From positions 1 to 50,643 of the forward strand of contig JAKUPT010000016.1 of the NCBI GenBank assembly GCA_022450595.1: a stretch of DNA of 50,643 bases. The letters run 5' to 3'. Both the position numbers and the translations under genes were made by a program. The notes beneath the pieces were generated by a model. It saw only the letters and a list, made by a program, of their open reading frames with translations. It did not search any database and was not told the origin of the DNA. Shown one piece after another: positions 33,717 to 42,169 of this stretch. This stretch comes from Bdellovibrionales bacterium. GTDB lineage: Bacteria; Bdellovibrionota; Bdellovibrionia; Bdellovibrionales; UBA1609. Position 1 is the first letter of the stretch, and every line of letters starts with the position of its first letter.

Positions 33717-33861
33717 AAGTTTATCCACTATAAGAGCTTTACTCAAGAACAATCGATTAAAAAGACTCACATAAAGCTTTAAAAAAAATACTACACATTA
33801 ATCAAAATATGCGTTCTCATTAAGTATGGGCTTAGGTCTTAAGCTCGCTTAAGGAGGATGC

Positions 33862-35187
33862 ATGAAGTTACCCGGTCGGTTTGATAAAAAAGTGATCATT
33901 GATACCAACGTGATTTTATTTGATGCCATGGCTATCACTAAATTCTTGGAATCAGACATTTATATTCCTTTTTCTGTCATTGAAGAAATTGATCGCTTTA
34001 AAAGAGACCTAGGAGAGAATGGGCGAAATGCGAGGCATTTTAGTCGTTTTATAGATGTTATCCGCTCTAAAGGCCCTCTTGCTGAAGGCGTTGAGTTGGA
34101 GAAGTCCAAGTCCTATGTTTATGTGAACACCGATCATCATACAGCTGGTCTTCCTGAAGAGCTTGATGCTAACAAAGCGGACAACAGAATTCTTGCCACT
34201 GCCATCACATTGCAAAGACAGTTCCCAGAAGCTCAAGTACGACTTGTTTCAAAAGATATTAACTTAAGAATTAAGGCTGATGTTTTTAACGTAAATGCCA
34301 CTGACTACGAGCCAGAGAGCACTCAAGTGGATGAGGCATATAAGGGCATTAAAGAGATCAATGTAGAGCCACAAAAAATTGACGAGTTTTATAAAAATAA
34401 AGAGCTTCATTATGAAGAAGCCAACTTTCTTTCAAACCAATATGTGATTTTAAAAGATCAAACCAATGAAAACCACAGTGCCATTTGTCGATATATTGGC
34501 AGTGAGAAAAAACTAATTCCTTTGATTTCGCCTTCTGAAGGAATTTGGGGCATTCACCCTAGAAACGTGGAGCAAAGTTTTGCGCTGGACTGTCTATTAA
34601 ACGACGACATCAAGTTTGTTTCTCTAGTGGGTAAGGCCGGAACCGGGAAGACTTTGTTGGCTCTAGCTGCAGGTCTGTCTAAAACTTTAGATGAAGGTAA
34701 GTTTCAGCGTTTGCTTGTCAGTCGCCCAATATTTCCCATGGGGCGCGATATTGGGTATTTGCCAGGAGATATCGAGCAAAAGCTAAACCCTTGGATGCAA
34801 CCCATCTTTGATAACGTGGAGTACTTAATGGGGGCTGATAAAAAAGCCGCAGGAAGAACTCAAGAGCTTATCAATCAGGGAATGCTCAATATTGAGCCCC
34901 TTACATATATTAGAGGGCGAAGCATTCCTAACCAGTATTTAATTGTGGATGAAGCTCAAAACTTAACTCCTCATGAGATTAAAACCATTGTGACTCGAGC
35001 TGGAAGAGGAACAAAAATCATCTTAACCGGTGACCCCTACCAAATTGATAACCCCTATGTGGATGCTGCTAACAGTGGTCTTACATACTCAGTAGAACGA
35101 TTTAAAGGGGAGAGCATTGCCGCTCACGTGTCCTTATTTAAAGGTGAGAGATCCGAGCTTGCTGAGCTTGCCGCCAATATTCTTTAA
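33862..35187 (+). CDS. PIN-PhoH family ATPase/RNase (PhoH2 type)
   Basis: 441-residue fusion of an N-terminal PIN nuclease domain (about 8-150) and a C-terminal PhoH ATPase. PIN acidic residues are seen in IIDTNVILFDA, EEIDRFKRDLGENGR and KADNRILATA. The ATPase has Walker A VGKAGTGKTLL (K263) and Walker B LIVDEAQNLTPHEIK, followed by the TGDPYQIDNPYVD stretch. Such PhoH2 proteins act as ATP-dependent RNA unwinding/cleaving enzymes. The ATG follows a perfect AAGGAGG. A hairpin follows the stop. No antitoxin-like gene precedes it, unlike some actinobacterial PhoH2 loci. Confidence 0.93.
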   Translation: MKLPGRFDKKVIIDTNVILFDAMAITKFLESDIYIPFSVIEEIDRFKRDLGENGRNARHFSRFIDVIRSKGPLAEGVELEKSKSYVYVNTDHHTAGLPEELDANKADNRILATAITLQRQFPEAQVRLVSKDINLRIKADVFNVNATDYEPESTQVDEAYKGIKEINVEPQKIDEFYKNKELHYEEANFLSNQYVILKDQTNENHSAICRYIGSEKKLIPLISPSEGIWGIHPRNVEQSFALDCLLNDDIKFVSLVGKAGTGKTLLALAAGLSKTLDEGKFQRLLVSRPIFPMGRDIGYLPGDIEQKLNPWMQPIFDNVEYLMGADKKAAGRTQELINQGMLNIEPLTYIRGRSIPNQYLIVDEAQNLTPHEIKTIVTRAGRGTKIILTGDPYQIDNPYVDAANSGLTYSVERFKGESIAAHVSLFKGERSELAELAANIL

Positions 35188-35195
35188 ACTCATAA

Positions 35196-35218
35196 GCGCC
35201 ACACATCACTTGTGGCGC
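35196..35218 (+). terminator. Hairpin after the PIN-PhoH gene
   Basis: GCGCCACA / TGTGGCGC, perfect 8-base stem with a 7-base loop, 8 bases after the stop. The following CCATTTAAGG lacks a solid T run, so it may work as a weak terminator or as an RNA structure. Confidence 0.5.
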
Positions 35219-35238
35219 CCATTTAAGGGACGGACTCT

Positions 35239-35394
35239 ATGCTCGAACTCAGAGCTAGTGGCAACGTTTTAAGACAACAAAGCCCTCTCTTGGTGACGGA
35301 CTCTTATTCAAAAGCCACATTTTTGAGCTCAACAAGCCAATACAAAATGTGTATTTATGGATTCCTCAAAAAATTTAGTGAGTTTTATGGGTAA
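35239..35394 (+). CDS. Possible 51-residue small protein
   Basis: ATG at 35239 opens 51 codons ending in TAA at 35392-35394, beginning MLELRASGNVLRQQS and ending KKFSEFYG. AAGGGA lies 8 bases before the start. It is the only frame of note in the 400-base gap. It has no signal peptide or known motif and is less AT-rich than the DNA that follows. Against it: a 10-base direct repeat (GACGGACTCT) lies both before and inside the frame, which may mean that the stretch is a structured RNA rather than coding. Confidence 0.3.
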   Translation: MLELRASGNVLRQQSPLLVTDSYSKATFLSSTSQYKMCIYGFLKKFSEFYG

Positions 35395-35611
35395 AATTAG
35401 CTGTATATATATGTAGCAATATGCCTGTAAAATATTCACGATTTTACGCCTGTAATGCTTCCAATAAGCATCTCTTATTTAAATTGACCATTTTTCACGA
35501 TTTCTGAGACAAAATAGCTCAAAAAATGATGTTTTTTACCCTATAAATTCTATCTATAGACAAGTGTTGGAAGCTTCGCTAACGTAACACTCGTTGATGG
35601 GAGAGATTTAT
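35395..35611. other. AT-rich non-coding stretch before the lipoprotein gene
   Basis: No plausible reading frame. It contains a hairpin GTAAAAT / ATTTTAC (35427-35433 with 35441-35447), two copies of GCCTGTAA around it, and an imperfect pair AGTGTT (35563) / AACACT (35586) just upstream of the ribosome site at 35599. TATAAA and TATCTATAGA between 35540 and 35560 could be -10 elements. I do not see a c-di-GMP riboswitch core here. Confidence 0.4.
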
Positions 35612-36109
35612 TTGAAAAGATTACTGCTTATTGTATTTTTTAGTTTAATACTGTCGGCTTGTGGTTCTAGTAAACAGACAACAGACGCATACGACAGTTC
35701 ACCTGATACAGAAATCACATCACAGCCTATGCAAGTGGACGGTTCTGTATTGCAGCCGGAGTTAAGTGAACAACTTAACAACCTTAAAGGCTTTTGGATC
35801 GCTGATAATAACTTAGGTTATGTTATTAGATTCGAAGACAGCTTTTTAACGCTAGTAGATTTGGAAACCAACACTAAATTGTCTTTTGTTTCTAATAATA
35901 CTAAAGACTTTGGTCGAATGTTGAGTTTTGTATCTTATGAATCAACTCAAGAAACGGAAGTTGTTAACTTAGTAGTGAATAGATCTAAAAATGGTGACAT
36001 TGAAAGCTTTGTACTGGCTTTTGGTGAAGATAACATAGCTCCTACTTATTTTAGTCGTGCCAACACAAGCATCGATTATCAAGATGAATTTCTTAAGGCC
36101 TCAAACTAA
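35612..36109 (+). CDS. Small lipoprotein of unknown function
   Basis: 165-residue lipoprotein: signal peptide KRLLLIVFFSLILSAC with lipidated C17. The mature protein begins with a polar linker (residues 18-50) and continues as a strand-rich domain with the pattern KGFWIADNNLGYVIRFEDSF, suggesting a lipocalin-like or small beta-barrel fold. I start at TTG 35612, six bases after GGGAGAG; upstream in-frame codons (TTG 35594, ATG 35597) lie before that site. No family recognised. A 96-base gap separates it from the next gene. Confidence 0.75.
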   Translation: MKRLLLIVFFSLILSACGSSKQTTDAYDSSPDTEITSQPMQVDGSVLQPELSEQLNNLKGFWIADNNLGYVIRFEDSFLTLVDLETNTKLSFVSNNTKDFGRMLSFVSYESTQETEVVNLVVNRSKNGDIESFVLAFGEDNIAPTYFSRANTSIDYQDEFLKASN

Positions 36110-36205
36110 TCCAGATTTTGGTCCTGATCTTTAAAATTAATTAGTATTAAAATTAAACATTTCTGCGAGTTCCTCCGATTTATCTATTGTAACGGAGGTA
36201 GCTCA

Positions 36206-36484
36206 ATGTTTCTTCAAGGCAATTTACAAATCGTTTTTGATGCCCTTTATAATATGGGTGTGATCGATCCTGTTTTAGACTTGGATTGGAAGTCAGCTCT
36301 CGATGAGTTACCACAACATTTTGATAGTTTTCATAGTGCCATTGGGATTGTGAATTCACATCAAAAAGATGTGGAAGATCTCATTGATCACTTAAAAACT
36401 TTTGATCAAAAAACACTTGGCTACGTGGCAATGGAGGTGGCACGTGAATTTGCAGATTTTCATTCAAGACAAGAACTTCATTAG
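36206..36484 (+). CDS. Conserved-looking 92-residue cytoplasmic protein
   Basis: Small acidic helical protein without signal peptide or membrane segment; segments LQIVFDALYNMGVIDPVLDLD and VEDLIDHLKTFDQKTLGYVAM look amphipathic. The ATG follows GGAGGT, and the coding frame overlaps the next gene by 41 bases, whose ribosome site lies inside it. This coupling to the secreted cupredoxin-like protein and cpaF supports expression. No function is recognised. Confidence 0.7.
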   Translation: MFLQGNLQIVFDALYNMGVIDPVLDLDWKSALDELPQHFDSFHSAIGIVNSHQKDVEDLIDHLKTFDQKTLGYVAMEVAREFADFHSRQELH

Positions 36485-36989
36485 AAGACTTTTAGCATGC
36501 TCTATCTTGCTATTTGCGCAAGTAGGCCTAGCTGATTGGTCCATTGATTTCTCCAGGCGCGCTCAAAACGTTAAGCCCGAAGATATTAAAATGGACTACA
36601 ACAAGTCAAAATCTGATGCAGAGAAAAGCGTTTTTGAAACCGTGTTTGAAGCTAGCACGCCCGTGCAAGAGCTTGTGATACTTAATACAGAAACTGGTTT
36701 TGTTCCTGCCTCGATCCATTTAAAAGTGGGAAAGAGATATAAATTTAATGTGGTTAATGTGAACAAAAACAACAAAAACCTTAGTTTTGTTATGGACGCT
36801 TTTAGCGAGCACCACTCCACATATTATGGCGCCCTTAAAAGCTTTACCATTCAGCCTAAAAAAGAAGGGGTCTATTCCTTTCAATGTCCGGAAAGTTCAG
36901 CTCAAGGTCGTTTAGTGGTTTATCCAGAAACCAAAACACAGCCCAGCTTAAGTCAAAGGTTGCCCGCCAGTGACGGAGGCTCTTTGTAA
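36444..36989 (+). CDS. Secreted cupredoxin-like protein
   Basis: 181-residue exported protein. The start is GTG 36444, five bases after GGAGGT, inside the preceding gene; an upstream in-frame start at 36402 has no ribosome site. A signal peptide covers about residues 13-31 (RRLLACSILLFAQVGLADWS). Residues about 80-165 have the cupredoxin layout (FVPASIHLKVGKRYKFNVVN, then GVYSFQCPES and GRLVVYP). Only one conserved cysteine is present and the C-x-x-x-x-H-x-x-M copper loop is incomplete, so copper binding is doubtful. Its stop overlaps the cpaF start by one base (TAATG). Confidence 0.7.
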   Translation: MNLQIFIQDKNFIRRLLACSILLFAQVGLADWSIDFSRRAQNVKPEDIKMDYNKSKSDAEKSVFETVFEASTPVQELVILNTETGFVPASIHLKVGKRYKFNVVNVNKNNKNLSFVMDAFSEHHSTYYGALKSFTIQPKKEGVYSFQCPESSAQGRLVVYPETKTQPSLSQRLPASDGGSL

Positions 36990-38098
36990 TGTCAGCTCCG
37001 GCCTCTAATGTATATTTAGAGTCAATTAAGGGCTTTCTGAGCCCAATTTCTCATTTATTAGAGGATGAGTCAGTTTCAGAGGTTATGATAAATGGCTATG
37101 ATGAAATCTTTGTGGAAATTTCCGGTAAACTTCAAAAAACGGATGCTCAATTTCCTGATGAGGACGCACTGAGAGCGGCGGTGAATAATATCGCCCAAAG
37201 TGTTGGTCGTCGTATTGATTGGGACAATCCACGTTTGGATGCAAGACTGCCTTCGGGCTATCGTATTCATGCCGTCATTCCACCTTTATGTAGTGGCACC
37301 ACTGTAGCTATTCGTAAGTTTTCAAAGGTACAACTCACTTTTAAAGATTTAATACGCTTTGGTTCTTTATCTCCTGATGCGGCCATGTTTTTAGATATTT
37401 GTATGAAGCTTGGGAAAAACATTATTGTATCGGGTGGTACAGGCTCAGGTAAGACCTCTTTATTGAGCTTATTATGTAATCGTATTCCCAAGGGGCAAAG
37501 AATCATTGTGATCGAAGACTCAAAAGAGTTACAAGTGGATTACGAGCACGTAGTGTTTTTTGAGACCAGAATGCCTGATGAAAAAGGCATTGGCGAAGTC
37601 AGTATTCAAGATTTATTAAAAAGCAGCTTAAGACTGCGACCAGATAGAATCATTGTCGGAGAGGTCAGAGGCTCTGAAGCGATGGAGCTCGTACAGGCTA
37701 TGAACACAGGTCACAAGGGGTGCTTAGGCACGGTTCACGCCAATTCTTCAGACGATGCCATGGTTCGTTTAGAAGCCTTAGCGCTTGGTTCAGAAGCCAA
37801 ACTGAGTGAAAAGGCTTTGAGATATCAAATTTCAAGCGCCGTAGACATAGTGGTTCAGGCCTCTAGATACTCTGATGGCAGTCGTAAAATTGCAGAGATC
37901 ACTGAGGTCTTAGGGCAAAATGATGACGGAACCTATAACACTCGACCGATTTTTCATATGGGCCGCTTATTAAAACAACCCGATGGAAAACTTAAAGGTG
38001 GCATTGAGCCCACTGGTGAGTTGCCCTCATTTATTGATGAAATTGAAGACAATGGTATTCAGTTTCCTCGATCAAGATTTGAAAAAAAAGCCTCTTAA
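36989..38098 (+). CDS. cpaF: CpaF/TadA-type secretion ATPase
   Basis: 369-residue hexameric ATPase of the type II/IV secretion superfamily, CpaF branch. Visible are VSEVMINGYDEIFVEISGKL, DARLPSGYRIHAVIPP, Walker A SGGTGSGKTSLL (K155), VIEDSKELQV, the LRLRPDRIIVGEVRG Walker B region and LGTVHANSSDDAM. It would power a Tad pilus or related apparatus at the inner membrane, but no tad/cpa genes are adjacent. The preceding exported protein is coupled to it. Its stop shares a TTAA with the stop of the convergent hydrolase gene. Confidence 0.92.
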   Translation: MSAPASNVYLESIKGFLSPISHLLEDESVSEVMINGYDEIFVEISGKLQKTDAQFPDEDALRAAVNNIAQSVGRRIDWDNPRLDARLPSGYRIHAVIPPLCSGTTVAIRKFSKVQLTFKDLIRFGSLSPDAAMFLDICMKLGKNIIVSGGTGSGKTSLLSLLCNRIPKGQRIIVIEDSKELQVDYEHVVFFETRMPDEKGIGEVSIQDLLKSSLRLRPDRIIVGEVRGSEAMELVQAMNTGHKGCLGTVHANSSDDAMVRLEALALGSEAKLSEKALRYQISSAVDIVVQASRYSDGSRKIAEITEVLGQNDDGTYNTRPIFHMGRLLKQPDGKLKGGIEPTGELPSFIDEIEDNGIQFPRSRFEKKAS

Positions 38099-39606
38099 AA
38101 TAAGTTTAAACATTGTGCCGCAATAACTTGTTTGCGTGTTTGCAGCAGTCGACTGGTCATAACCTCAGCACTTCTAGGGTTGGCAGCACCACAATGCCCA
38201 CAATCATTTATTAAGTATGGAGTGGAAAGGGTTTTAGCTTCTTTAATTATTTTTTTACCAGGTGCTAAGGGGTCATTTAAGTCTGCATAATAAACCACTT
38301 TTCTTAACAACTCTGGTTTTTCAGTCATACGCTTTAAATACAGTTGTGTGATATCAAAAGCTAACGACTCTTGAGTGTAGATTGATGTTAGTTGTCCTGA
38401 TTTAGCAATTTTTAATATATGATCCCGTATACCAATGTGTACCTCTTCACTCATCGTCGCCCTTAAGAACTCAATGATTTGCTTCGAATTCATAGTGTCT
38501 ATATTCATAAACCCCTGACCAAAGTTGCCTATAAGTTTAAAAAGTGGAACGCGGTTAAGTTTTTTTAGTGTAGGAACAAGCAGTTTTTCTTCCGCCTCTA
38601 AAAATGATCTTTCTAAATCATAATTTTGTAAAAAGTATGAAATGTCATTTTGAAAGCGGGCTAAGTCTTTAGATGTTGAAACCTGATTGTAAAAAGTAGA
38701 GTCAATTAAGCCAAACACCACTTGTCGCAGAAAAAGAGCCCCTGTTTTATGAATAGAGTTAGTGATAAAGCCACCGTGTCTGTAGGTTTGAGTCAGGGTT
38801 TGGATATCATTCCACATTTCTGAAGTGACTTTTTCAAATTTGTCATAGCTTTGCGACTGCTGCATTTGGGATAAAGCTAAAAGGTGCTGACGGACTTCGT
38901 AATACTTGGGAACCGCATCCACTAAAAGAAACAGGTCGGCCTCTATTTTCATCATATTCATAATGTTCGCTTTAAGATCTTTTAGAGACTCGAAACTAGG
39001 TGTGAAATATAGAGTTAGGGACTCTAAGTGTCTTTGAATCAGCTCTTGCTTATCGGGATGCTCTACAAAGTTTGAGTGCTTATCAAAACTAAGACCTAAA
39101 AGCGCCATTCGCATCACAATGCCTTGAAGGGAGTGAGCAACCACATTGATGGGCTTATTTTGGTTAGCTGCTGAAATCTTTGGTAGAATTTCATAAATAT
39201 GCTCAGTCATTTTAAAAAGATTATAGTGCAATTGATTTTCTTTACGATCTTTGTGAGGTTCTGACTTTATAATTCCAGCCCCTTGATAGATAGGGTTTAT
39301 GGCATAGACTCGGGCCCCCTTAGAAGCTAAAGCCTTAGCCGTTTCATGAAAGGTGCCAGCATTGGTGGTAATGCCTCCCAGCAATAAGTATACGGGGCCA
39401 GTTTTAGGCCCAACAACAAAACCACGTAATATATCGGGCGGAAGCGTTTCATTTGGCTTTGACGCTACATTTTGATGTACATGAAGCTCAACAATCTGAG
39501 CATCTTTTAAATGTGGGTAAGCAGTTTTAGAAACAAGAACTTTTGCATTGGATGTTACAACAAACGCAACATGCACCAAAAGGTGCATAAGGATATATTT
39601 TGACAT
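38095..39606 (-). CDS. Secreted alpha/beta hydrolase (lipase-like)
   Basis: 503-residue exported protein: signal peptide MSKYILMHLLVHVAFVVTSN (cleavage probably after NA). The alpha/beta-hydrolase signs are the oxyanion stretch PVYLLLGGITTNAGTFHE, the nucleophile elbow VVAHSLQG with S159, a possible acid in YYADLNDPLAPG and the terminal NDCGHCGAANPRSAEV with the histidine. A 200-residue helical insertion (about 185-400) separates the elbow from the acid and could be a lid. A lipase or phospholipase is plausible; substrate unknown. The gene is convergent with cpaF, sharing four bases at the stops. Confidence 0.78.
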   Translation of the reverse strand: MSKYILMHLLVHVAFVVTSNAKVLVSKTAYPHLKDAQIVELHVHQNVASKPNETLPPDILRGFVVGPKTGPVYLLLGGITTNAGTFHETAKALASKGARVYAINPIYQGAGIIKSEPHKDRKENQLHYNLFKMTEHIYEILPKISAANQNKPINVVAHSLQGIVMRMALLGLSFDKHSNFVEHPDKQELIQRHLESLTLYFTPSFESLKDLKANIMNMMKIEADLFLLVDAVPKYYEVRQHLLALSQMQQSQSYDKFEKVTSEMWNDIQTLTQTYRHGGFITNSIHKTGALFLRQVVFGLIDSTFYNQVSTSKDLARFQNDISYFLQNYDLERSFLEAEEKLLVPTLKKLNRVPLFKLIGNFGQGFMNIDTMNSKQIIEFLRATMSEEVHIGIRDHILKIAKSGQLTSIYTQESLAFDITQLYLKRMTEKPELLRKVVYYADLNDPLAPGKKIIKEAKTLSTPYLINDCGHCGAANPRSAEVMTSRLLQTRKQVIAAQCLNLF

Positions 39607-39777
39607 AGTATGACCCCATCAACTTCAATATCCCCCCAAAATTTGAACAAATCCTAACAAAATTTTATCTGCATTGGTACTAAAATGGGCCTGTATCTTT
39701 TACCAAGGGTGTCAAAAACATCGATTATGCAGTTTATAACGCATCTGTTCGCATTCTAGTGGCATTTTAAAAGTTAA

Positions 39778-40869
39778 TTGTCATATTTATCGGGGAAAGC
39801 TAAAACCTGTGCTGTGTATTTTAGTGGTAAAATTTCCAATTCAATAATTAGCTTCTTAGATAAGTCAGGGGTAGATTTAGATTCTATCTACGAATTGACT
39901 GATCTTTCCTTGGAGTTTGTTCGTGACCCTTCAAGTTGGCTTGAGGCCAAAAAACTTGAAGAGTTTATGCATCAACTAGATTTAAAGTTTAGCTCCCTTG
40001 TGGATGATGAGTCTTTTTATACTAAAATTGGCTCAAATAGCTATGAATTAAAGTCTTGGGGAGTTTTAGACAGTGTACTGAGAATGGTACAAAGACCCGA
40101 AGACATTTACTCCCAGCCACAAAGGTTTATTTCGTACTTTGTTAGCCCAGCACCCCCGATTGGAAATGTTCAAAAGATTGAAGATGGTATTGGCTTTGAG
40201 TTGCCCATATCCTCTCAAGAGTTTCCCCATGTTTCAGAATATTTAACGGCGGCTCTTGCCTCACTTCCTCAATTTGTAGGAAAGCCTTCAGCACAAGTGA
40301 GCTGGCAACAAACACAAATTCAAATCACTTGGAACAAAAAACAAACCGACCTTTTGGCTGATGTGGACCTAAGGCCTCATCACTCACCTGAGTTGGTTCA
40401 GTCATTGATTCAAAACTTTGAAGCATTACAAAAGCAAAATGATAAACTTAAAAAAGATCTCACCAAAGTCACTGAAGAAAATTACCAGTTAAAAGCAGAG
40501 TTAGATTTATTATTACAATCCCCACGCAATGTAGATACCTTGGCAGAAAAAAAAGGTGTTTATGTTAAATCACAACAGCTTCAACCTATTGAGCAGCTCA
40601 AAAATAAATTTTTGAAAATGAATGATTATTTTTTAAGAGCCAGTCAGTTAGTTGTACTACTGGTAGGCCAAGGCCGAAAAGACCAGCAAGTCACAAAGGC
40701 CATGAAAAAGGTTAACTGGGACTCAGTTAATGAGCATCAAAAGCAGTTAGCTGAAGAGTTTTTAGCTGAAGTTGATCAGTTAAACGCGTCCCTATCCGGT
40801 TTATTGCCAAAAACTAAAAAAATCACACAGTCACAACCAGAACCAGAAACCATTTCAATGGATATTTAG
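39778..40869 (+). CDS. Unknown cytoplasmic protein with C-terminal coiled coil
   Basis: 363-residue protein not recognised. Residues 1-200 form a globular domain (YFSGKISNSIISFLDKSGVD, FYTKIGSNSYELKSWGVLDS, then RFISYFVSPAP), residues 210-245 a coiled coil (FEALQKQNDKLKKDLTKVTE), and the end is polar. The N-domain layout weakly recalls sensory domains found ahead of kinases, but no kinase or output domain follows. The start is TTG, immediately after an in-frame TAA, with no clear Shine-Dalgarno. Twelve bases precede eno, so they probably share a transcript. Confidence 0.7.
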   Translation: MSYLSGKAKTCAVYFSGKISNSIISFLDKSGVDLDSIYELTDLSLEFVRDPSSWLEAKKLEEFMHQLDLKFSSLVDDESFYTKIGSNSYELKSWGVLDSVLRMVQRPEDIYSQPQRFISYFVSPAPPIGNVQKIEDGIGFELPISSQEFPHVSEYLTAALASLPQFVGKPSAQVSWQQTQIQITWNKKQTDLLADVDLRPHHSPELVQSLIQNFEALQKQNDKLKKDLTKVTEENYQLKAELDLLLQSPRNVDTLAEKKGVYVKSQQLQPIEQLKNKFLKMNDYFLRASQLVVLLVGQGRKDQQVTKAMKKVNWDSVNEHQKQLAEEFLAEVDQLNASLSGLLPKTKKITQSQPEPETISMDI

Positions 40870-42147
<1,278 letters not shown>

Positions 42148-42169
42148 AAACCTTTAAGGGGGAATATCT

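Noticed and set aside
33862-35187. PIN domain as the toxin of a VapBC toxin-antitoxin pair
   Set aside because: The PIN domain is fused to a full PhoH ATPase and no small antitoxin gene precedes it.
35188-35611. c-di-GMP riboswitch (as in the abundant Bdellovibrio attack-phase RNA)
   Set aside because: The conserved GGCAAACC and GACGCAAAGC-type cores are absent; hairpins here do not follow that layout.
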